A stretch of 40,833 nucleotides of DNA. It comes from Clostridium sp. Cult3. GTDB taxonomy: Bacteria; Bacillota; Clostridia; Tissierellales; Tepidimicrobiaceae. A program made the position numbers and the translations under genes. Shown one piece after another: positions 35,756-40,833 of the stretch. Where the stretch lies: contig NZ_PPXY01000051.1 in assembly GCF_021655115.1 (NCBI RefSeq), positions 1-40,833 on the forward strand. Direction: 5' to 3'. The notes beneath the pieces are model-generated. The model was not told where the DNA came from, ran no database searches, and saw nothing but the letters and a program-made list of their open reading frames with translations. The first letter of the stretch is position 1, and each line of letters starts with the position of its first letter.

Positions 35756-37072
35756 ATGAATAGACCAGTTGTTTGTATAGTTGGAAGACCTAATGTAGGG
35801 AAATCTACATTGTTTAATAGAATAGTTGGCAGAAGAATTGCAATTACCGAAGACAACCCGGGAGTTACAAGGGATAGAATTTATTCTGAGGCGGAGTGGC
35901 TTAATAGATATTTTATTTTAATAGACACAGGTGGACTAGAGCCAGAATCAGAAGAGATAATCCCCCTAAATATTAGAAGGCAAGCTGAGGTAGCTATAGA
36001 TACTGCTGATGTAATATTATTTGTGGTAGATGGTATAGATGGAGTTACTACAACTGATATAGAAATAGCCAGTATATTGCGTAGATCGGGGAAGGAAGTA
36101 TTGCTTGTGTGTAATAAAATCGATACCCACAAAACCCCAGATGCAATATTTGAGTTTTATGAACTAGGCGTTGGTGAGCCTATAGTAATATCTGCAGAAC
36201 AGGGTTTGGGGATTGGAGATCTATTAGACGAAGTAATAGAGCATTTCCCAGAAGATAAGGATACGGACTATGAGGAAGATATTATCAAGGTATCGGTTAT
36301 CGGCAAGCCTAATGTAGGAAAATCCTCCTTAATAAACAATATATTAGGAGAAGAAAGGGTTATAGTTACAAATATACCAGGGACTACCAGAGATGCTATA
36401 GATACCTATTTTACCTATGATGATGAAAAATACGTATTTATTGACACAGCAGGTTTGCGAAGGAAAAGGAGTATTTACGAAAATGTAGAAAGATACAGCG
36501 TAGTTCGTACTTTAGCTGCTATAGATAGATCTGATTTATGTATATTGGTGATTGATGGTACCGAAGGAGTTACAGAACAGGATACAAAGATTGCTGGATA
36601 CGCCCATGAAAATGGGAAGGGAATTATTATAGCGGTAAACAAATGGGATATTGTAGATAAAGAAACCAATACTTATTGGGAGTTTGAGAAAGACATTAGG
36701 AATAAGCTAGGGTTTATAGTTTATGCACCTATTGTGTTTATTTCTGCTAAAACTGGTAGAAGAGTAAATAAACTATTGGAACTTATAAAGGTGGTAAATA
36801 ACAACTATAATTTAAGAATAAGCACGGGAGTTTTAAACGATATAATAAACGAGGCGGTTATATTGAACCAACCTCCTTCAGATAAAGGAGTTAGGCTTAA
36901 AATATACTACGGTACCCAAGTGTCTGTTAGACCTCCTAAGTTTGTAGTATTTATCAACAAAAGGGAATTAATGCATTTTTCCTATCAACGGTACCTGGAA
37001 AATCAGATAAGACAATATTTTGGATTTGAGGGGGTACCAATTCGATTTGAGTTTAGGGAAAAGGGTGATTAG
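35756..37072 (+). CDS. der: Ribosome biogenesis GTPase Der
   Basis: 438 residues with two consecutive GTPase domains and a C-terminal KH-like domain. P-loops: GRPNVGKST (10-18) and GKPNVGKSS (from 183). DTGGLEP and DTAGLRRK are the two G3 motifs; NKID and NKWD the G4 motifs. Der acts in 50S subunit maturation. GAGGTGAT precedes the ATG. plsY begins one base after the stop, so the two are translationally coupled. Confidence 0.98.
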   Translation: MNRPVVCIVGRPNVGKSTLFNRIVGRRIAITEDNPGVTRDRIYSEAEWLNRYFILIDTGGLEPESEEIIPLNIRRQAEVAIDTADVILFVVDGIDGVTTTDIEIASILRRSGKEVLLVCNKIDTHKTPDAIFEFYELGVGEPIVISAEQGLGIGDLLDEVIEHFPEDKDTDYEEDIIKVSVIGKPNVGKSSLINNILGEERVIVTNIPGTTRDAIDTYFTYDDEKYVFIDTAGLRRKRSIYENVERYSVVRTLAAIDRSDLCILVIDGTEGVTEQDTKIAGYAHENGKGIIIAVNKWDIVDKETNTYWEFEKDIRNKLGFIVYAPIVFISAKTGRRVNKLLELIKVVNNNYNLRISTGVLNDIINEAVILNQPPSDKGVRLKIYYGTQVSVRPPKFVVFINKRELMHFSYQRYLENQIRQYFGFEGVPIRFEFREKGD

Positions 37073-37073
37073 A

Positions 37074-37670
37074 TTGAAAAATCCATTTTTTGTTGCTCTA
37101 ATATCCTATTTAATAGGGAATTTTTCATCAGCTTATATCTTGGGGAAAAGGTTTGAAAATAAGGATATAAGGAAATTTGGCAGTGGGAATGCTGGTGCAA
37201 CTAATGCTTTAAGGGTATTTGGAAAGAAAGTGGGATTATTTGCATTTATATTGGATGTATTCAAGGGTATATTGGCCGTTTATATTGGTGGCTTGCTGTT
37301 AGGAGATAGGGGTAAGTTAATTGCGGGAGTTTTAGTTGTATTAGGACACAACTGGCCTATATTTTTAAGGTTTAAAGGGGGAAAGGGTATTGCTACTTCC
37401 CTAGGAGTTGTAGTTTCATTACACTGGCCTACTGCTATTATATGTATTGGGATAGGTGTACTGGTTATTATTATTACAAGGTACGTTTCACTAGGCTCTA
37501 TTGTAGCTGCAGGTCTAGTACCTATTATAGGTATAGTTGCAAACAGACCTTTCAATAAGGATTTCTTCATAACTACATTGATATTGGCTATTCTAGCAAT
37601 ATGTAGACATAAAGATAATATTAAAAGATTGATCAATGGAGAGGAGTTCAAGCTTGGAGAAAGGATATAG
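37074..37670 (+). CDS. plsY: Acyl-phosphate:glycerol-3-phosphate acyltransferase PlsY
   Basis: 198 residues with about five transmembrane helices. PlsY transfers an acyl group from acyl-phosphate to glycerol-3-phosphate. GSGNAGATNALRVFG (about 36-50), LGHNWPIFLRFKGGKGIATS (about 95-114) and the final loop are its three catalytic motifs. The frame opens earlier at 37020 inside der; AAGGGTGAT within the end of der places the start at TTG 37074. gpsA, which makes glycerol-3-phosphate, follows 17 bases later. Confidence 0.95.
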   Translation: MKNPFFVALISYLIGNFSSAYILGKRFENKDIRKFGSGNAGATNALRVFGKKVGLFAFILDVFKGILAVYIGGLLLGDRGKLIAGVLVVLGHNWPIFLRFKGGKGIATSLGVVVSLHWPTAIICIGIGVLVIIITRYVSLGSIVAAGLVPIIGIVANRPFNKDFFITTLILAILAICRHKDNIKRLINGEEFKLGERI

Positions 37671-37687
37671 ATAGAGGTGAATAGGGT

Positions 37688-38722
37688 ATGAATAATTATA
37701 TAAATATTGGTGTTATTGGTGGAGGAAGCTGGGGAACTGCTTTAGCAATTTTGCTTTCAAACAATGGACATAATGTGGATATGTGGGTGAGGGACAGTTT
37801 ACAATTGCGGGAGATGAAGGAGTCAAGGGAGAACAAGAAATATCTCCCAGGGATAACATTTCCCCCTAATTTGAATACAACTAACGATATATCTAGAGCA
37901 GTACATAATAAACAATTAATATTATTGTCCGTCCCTTCTCATGGAGTTCGACATGTTTTAAATAGTACTAAAAATATTATTAAGAAAGATCAGGTAATAG
38001 TTAATGTAGCAAAGGGGATAGAAAACGATACCCTGCTTAGGGTTTCAGAGATAGTAGAAGAAATACTCCCTTGGAATCCTTATGCAGTACTGTCCGGACC
38101 ATCACATGCAGAGGAAGTAGCTAAAAATCTGCCTACTACCGTAGTATCGGCTTCAAAAGACAAAAGGATAGCTGGATATGTCCAGGATGTATTTATGTCT
38201 CCTTATTTTAGAGTATATACTAACCCAGATGTAGTAGGGGTAGAATTAGGAGGTTCCTTAAAAAATGTCATAGCTTTAGGTGCAGGCATTTCCGATGGGC
38301 TAAAATATGGCGATAATACTAAAGCTGCATTGATGACTCGAGGGATAATTGAAATGGCAAGACTTGGTGAGAAGATGGGAGCTAATAGTGCTACCTTTGC
38401 TGGACTTACTGGAATTGGGGATTTAATCGTAACCTGTACTAGTATGCATAGTAGAAATAGAAGGGCTGGCATATTAATAGGACAAGGCAATACCCTAGAT
38501 GAAGCTATAGATTCTGTAGGCATGGTGGTGGAGGGAATAAAAACTACCAAGTCTACCTATGAATTGGCACAGAAAAAGCAAGTAGTTATGCCTATTACCG
38601 AAGAGATCTATCAAGTACTATATGAAGGAAAGGATGTTAAAAATTCTGTGACAAACCTAATGCTTAGGGACAAAAAACATGAAATGGAAGAGGTCATAAA
38701 AGAACAAATAAAGGATTGGTAA
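37688..38722 (+). CDS. gpsA: Glycerol-3-phosphate dehydrogenase (NAD(P)+)
   Basis: 344 residues. It reduces dihydroxyacetone phosphate to glycerol-3-phosphate, the PlsY substrate. NAD(P) loop GGGSWGTA (11-18), then VNVAKGIE, LSGPSHAEEVA (about 136-146) and ELGGSLKNVIALGAG with the catalytic Lys are visible, along with the TSMHSRNRRAG segment. GAGGTGAATAGGG precedes the ATG. Der-PlsY-GpsA-SpoIVA order is as in many Firmicutes. Confidence 0.97.
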   Translation: MNNYINIGVIGGGSWGTALAILLSNNGHNVDMWVRDSLQLREMKESRENKKYLPGITFPPNLNTTNDISRAVHNKQLILLSVPSHGVRHVLNSTKNIIKKDQVIVNVAKGIENDTLLRVSEIVEEILPWNPYAVLSGPSHAEEVAKNLPTTVVSASKDKRIAGYVQDVFMSPYFRVYTNPDVVGVELGGSLKNVIALGAGISDGLKYGDNTKAALMTRGIIEMARLGEKMGANSATFAGLTGIGDLIVTCTSMHSRNRRAGILIGQGNTLDEAIDSVGMVVEGIKTTKSTYELAQKKQVVMPITEEIYQVLYEGKDVKNSVTNLMLRDKKHEMEEVIKEQIKDW

Positions 38723-38727
38723 TATTT

Positions 38728-38756
38728 AAAACCTGCTAATATTAGCAGGTTTTTAT
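38728..38756 (+). terminator. Terminator between gpsA and spoIVA
   Basis: AAACCTGCTAAT and ATTAGCAGGTTT form a perfect inverted repeat followed by TTTAT, closing the der-plsY-gpsA transcript before spoIVA. Confidence 0.85.
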
Positions 38757-38763
38757 AATCCTT

Positions 38764-38792
38764 ATCATAAAATAGAACTTGCCACATATATA
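38764..38792 (+). promoter_or_regulatory. Candidate sigma-E-type promoter of spoIVA
   Basis: ATCATAAA (38764-38771), 13 bases, then CATATATA (38785-38792) loosely match the sigma-E pattern (GKCATATT and CATACANT), about 45 bases before the spoIVA start. spoIVA is sigma-E-controlled in B. subtilis. The match is partial and AT-richness makes chance matches likely. Confidence 0.35.
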
Positions 38793-38837
38793 TATAATGT
38801 TAAATATTATTATATATGATAGATAAGGAGGGAAAAC

Positions 38838-40316
38838 ATGGATAGATTTGACATATACAAGGATATTGCCGAAAGGACTGAAGGAGATATATATGCTGGT
38901 ATAGTAGGACCTGTTAGGACTGGTAAATCTACATTTATCAAAAGATTTATGGAGCTATTAGTATTGCCTAATATCGAAAATAAATATAAGAAAGAAAGAG
39001 CAATAGACGAATTGCCTTTAAGTGGTGCAGGTAAAACTATTATGACTACTGAACCTAAATTTGTTCCAAATGAAGCCGTTGAGCTGACATTAAAAGAAAA
39101 TGTTAAATTTAAAGTCCGAATGGTAGACTGTGTAGGGTATCTAGTCAAGGGAGCCTTAGGCCATATAGAAGATGAAATACCTAGGATGGTGACAACTCCC
39201 TGGTATGAAAAGGAAATTCCTTTTGAAGAGGCTGCAGAAATAGGAACAAGGAAGGTAATAGCAGATCACTCAACTATAGGGATTGTTGTAACTACTGATG
39301 GTTCAATTACGGATATAGATCGTTCAAATTATATAAAGGCAGAGGAAAGGGTTGTATCAGAACTTAAGGAGTTGGAGAAGCCTTTTGTTATAATACTTAA
39401 TACAAAACATCCCAATTTAGATAGCACCATAGCCCTTAGAGAAAGCTTGGAAGAAAAGTACGGAGTGTCAGTTTTAACCATTGATTGTTTAAAGATGGAC
39501 ATAGAAGATGTGGAAAAGGTTTTTGAAAAACTATTATTTGAGTTTCCAGTAAAAGAAATTACGATAAATCTACCTGGGTGGATTGAAGGTTTACCAAGAA
39601 GTCATTGGATAAAAATGGGCATCTTTGATTCCATTAGAGAGTCCATTAAGACTTTACAGAAATTAAACGAGGTAGAATATTCTTTAGAAACTCTAAATGA
39701 ATTGGATATAGTTGAAAAGATTGATATTAAAGAGATCAATTTAGGAGAAGGAGTAGTAAATGTAGACTTGGTAATAGATAATGAATTATTCTATCAAGTA
39801 TTAAAGGAGATGACTGGATATAAGATAGAAGGTGATTATCAGATACTTGGATTGGTTAATAAGCTTGCTCATACGAAAAAGGAATACGATAGAATAGAAA
39901 GAGCCTTGATTGAAGCTAATGAAATTGGATATGGTTTAGTAAGTCCAAGTTTGGAGGACTTAGAACTAGCTGAACCGGAAATATATAGGCAAGGGAATCG
40001 ATTTGGGGTAAAACTAAAAGCAAAAGCCCCCTCTCTTCATTTACTTCGTTGCGATATAACAACGGAGGTATCTCCTTTAATAGGAACGGAAAAACAATCT
40101 GAGGAACTGGTCAAATACTTTTTAGATGAGTTTGAAGAGGATCCATCAAAGATATGGCAATCCAACCTATTTGGTAAGTCCTTGTACGATTTAGTAAATG
40201 AGCAACTACAGGGTAAATTAAATAGTATGCCAGAGGATGCTAGACATAAGATGAGAAGGGCATTAGAAAGGATTATTAACGATGGCAATGGTGGATTGAT
40301 TTGTATTATTATCTAA
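38838..40316 (+). CDS. spoIVA: Spore coat morphogenetic ATPase SpoIVA
   Basis: 492 residues, the same length as in B. subtilis, with a recognisably similar start (DIYKDIAERTEGDIY) and end (GNGGLICIII). Walker A is GPVRTGKST (24-32); PRMVTTPWYE, AAEIGTRKVI and DHSTIGIVVTTDG follow. SpoIVA binds the outer forespore surface and polymerises using ATP to form the coat basement layer. The C-terminal part that contacts the membrane anchor is complete (GTEKQSEELVKYF). AAGGAGGG precedes the ATG. Its presence marks the organism as spore-forming. Confidence 0.98.
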   Translation: MDRFDIYKDIAERTEGDIYAGIVGPVRTGKSTFIKRFMELLVLPNIENKYKKERAIDELPLSGAGKTIMTTEPKFVPNEAVELTLKENVKFKVRMVDCVGYLVKGALGHIEDEIPRMVTTPWYEKEIPFEEAAEIGTRKVIADHSTIGIVVTTDGSITDIDRSNYIKAEERVVSELKELEKPFVIILNTKHPNLDSTIALRESLEEKYGVSVLTIDCLKMDIEDVEKVFEKLLFEFPVKEITINLPGWIEGLPRSHWIKMGIFDSIRESIKTLQKLNEVEYSLETLNELDIVEKIDIKEINLGEGVVNVDLVIDNELFYQVLKEMTGYKIEGDYQILGLVNKLAHTKKEYDRIERALIEANEIGYGLVSPSLEDLELAEPEIYRQGNRFGVKLKAKAPSLHLLRCDITTEVSPLIGTEKQSEELVKYFLDEFEEDPSKIWQSNLFGKSLYDLVNEQLQGKLNSMPEDARHKMRRALERIINDGNGGLICIII

Positions 40317-40340
40317 TATTATAGCACCAAGATTATATTG

Positions 40341-40371
40341 AAGGGTAGAAAACATAATTTTCTACCCTTAG
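40341..40371 (+). terminator. Hairpin after spoIVA
   Basis: AAGGGTAGAAAA pairs with TTTTCTACCCTT around CATAA. It lacks a T-run on the plus strand, so it may be a 3'-end stabiliser as much as a terminator. Confidence 0.5.
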
Positions 40372-40425
40372 TATACAGATATGATCTAGATGAGTAAGCG
40401 GAATATCGCTATGCTTTAAAATATA

Positions 40426-40460
40426 TACAATTCAATTCAATGAGTTAAAATTGAATTGTA
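40426..40460. repeat. Inverted repeat in the spoIVA to tRNA-Pro gap
   Basis: TACAATTCAA at 40426-40435 pairs with TTGAATTGTA at 40451-40460 with a 15-base loop; a second TTCAA follows at 40436. It has no good T-run in either direction. Function not identified. Nothing else gene-like is seen between 40372 and 40490. Confidence 0.35.
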
Positions 40461-40490
40461 AAAAATATAACTATATTAATTATTATGAAC

Positions 40491-40525
40491 AAAAAGACTC
40501 TAGGTTAAATCCCTAGAGTCTTTTT
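40491..40525 (-). terminator. Terminator of tRNA-Pro
   Basis: AAAAAGACTCTAGG pairs with CCTAGAGTCTTTTT, so it can work in both directions. On the minus strand it lies 32 bases after tRNA-Pro and ends in TTTTT. Confidence 0.85.
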
Positions 40526-40556
40526 CAAGACTACCTTAACGTATCAAAATGCAAAA

Positions 40557-40633
40557 TGGTCGGGATGACTGGATTCGAACCAGCGACCCCAAGTCCCCCA
40601 GACTTGTGCCCTACCTGACTGGGCTACATCCCG
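40557..40633 (-). tRNA. tRNA-Pro (anticodon GGG)
   Basis: On the minus strand the acceptor CGGGATG (from 40633) pairs with its 3' arm CATCCCG, the discriminator is A and CCA is encoded at 40557-40559. The anticodon stem CAAGT/ACTTG encloses CTGGGGG, giving anticodon GGG, which reads CCC and CCT. Confidence 0.95.
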
Positions 40634-40647
40634 AATTTACACTTAAT

Positions 40648-40676
40648 ATTATATATCAAAATATTAAATTTGTAAA
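40648..40676 (-). promoter_or_regulatory. Promoter of tRNA-Pro
   Basis: On the minus strand TTTACA (40676-40671), a 17-base spacer and consensus TATAAT (40653-40648) lie 15 bases upstream of the tRNA. Confidence 0.75.
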
Positions 40677-40681
40677 GTAGG

Positions 40682-40710
40682 TTTAACCTATAGAATAGTT
40701 GTGGTATACT
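40682..40710 (+). promoter_or_regulatory. Candidate promoter of the right-edge gene
   Basis: TTTAAC, a 17-base spacer and an extended -10 TGGTATACT (40702-40710), about 40 bases before the TTG of the truncated gene. Confidence 0.4.
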
Positions 40711-40748
40711 TAATATACATTAAAGATTAAGTGGAGGTAGATTTTGTT

Positions 40749-40833
40749 TTGCTAACATATATTCAAAAGATTTTGGTTATGGTATTAATTATTAATATAT
40801 TGGGGTATATATTAGTTGTATTAAAAGAAAAAA
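40749..40833 (+). CDS. Start of a membrane protein gene, truncated by the window edge
   Basis: A TTG 11 bases after GGAGG (40733-40737) opens a frame that runs to the window edge, about 28 codons. The visible part is a hydrophobic helix (KILVMVLIINILGYILVVLKEK), so a membrane-anchored or membrane protein is likely. A GTG at 40731 is in frame but overlaps the ribosome site. The product cannot be named. Confidence 0.5.
   Translation, partial: MLTYIQKILVMVLIINILGYILVVLKEK

Overview
The window is a contiguous stretch of chromosome from a low-GC, AT-rich, endospore-forming anaerobic Firmicute, most likely class Clostridia in the broad sense (Tissierellales-like is my guess, not proven). The evidence is SpoIVA, a BofC-like protein and a SpoIID-domain protein (sporulation), the SCIFF peptide with its radical-SAM maturase (a clostridial hallmark), HemZ, two T-box leaders, strong GGAGG ribosome sites with frequent TTG/GTG starts, and gene order resembling the Bacillus subtilis bofC-ruvAB-queA-tgt-yajC-secDF-recJ-relA-dtd-aspS-tcdA neighbourhood. 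I see no insertion sequence, prophage, integrase or CRISPR array.

Layout. 13-671: five tRNA genes (Tyr, Gly-GCC, Gly-TCC, Cys, Arg-ACG) closed by a terminator. 813-5900: a GH18 wall hydrolase, convergent sfsA, a macro-domain hydrolase, a zinc-PLC-like protein, and a ComEC-like MBL lipoprotein with its DUF3006 partner. 5912-7226: promoter, T-box and asnA. 7273-9984: an MltG-like membrane fragment, an unrecognised 244-residue protein, a CBS-ACT protein and a BofC-like protein. 10066-16361: one long operon ruvC-ruvA-ruvB-DUF2905-spoIID-like-queA-tgt-yajC. 16467-20672: TIGR04086 membrane protein, SCIFF precursor, SCIFF maturase, secD and secF. 20767-28141: LapA-like, recJ, rel, dtd, MBL hydrolase, a 56-residue HTH protein and hemZ. 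28138-31675: promoter, Asp T-box, aspS, tcdA, RseC-like and CsoR-like genes. 31672-32894 (minus): a two-subunit ThrE-type exporter, divergent from glyA (33052-34284). 34415-40316: DUF512 radical-SAM protein, der, plsY, gpsA, spoIVA. 40557-40633 (minus): tRNA-Pro(GGG), divergent from a truncated membrane-protein gene at the right edge.

How they work together. Most genes are core functions: Holliday-junction processing (RuvABC) and RecJ; tRNA supply and modification (QueA/Tgt queuosine, AspRS, TcdA, Dtd); Sec export (YajC, SecD, SecF); (p)ppGpp signalling (Rel); ribosome assembly (Der) and phospholipid entry (PlsY, GpsA); and spore-envelope assembly (SpoIVA, with BofC-like and SpoIID-like proteins). 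Asparagine and aspartate supply are each tied to tRNA charging by a T-box.

I found no convincing undescribed multi-gene system. The parts that deserve a second look are: the 244-residue orphan with a possible leader ORF; the 56-residue HTH protein whose ribosome site lies in a hairpin; the SCIFF precursor/maturase pair with an intergenic hairpin; and the asnA T-box, whose acceptor-pairing base does not match the usual tRNA-Asn. Several starts were moved inward from the longest ORF because a GGAGG-type site sits inside it.
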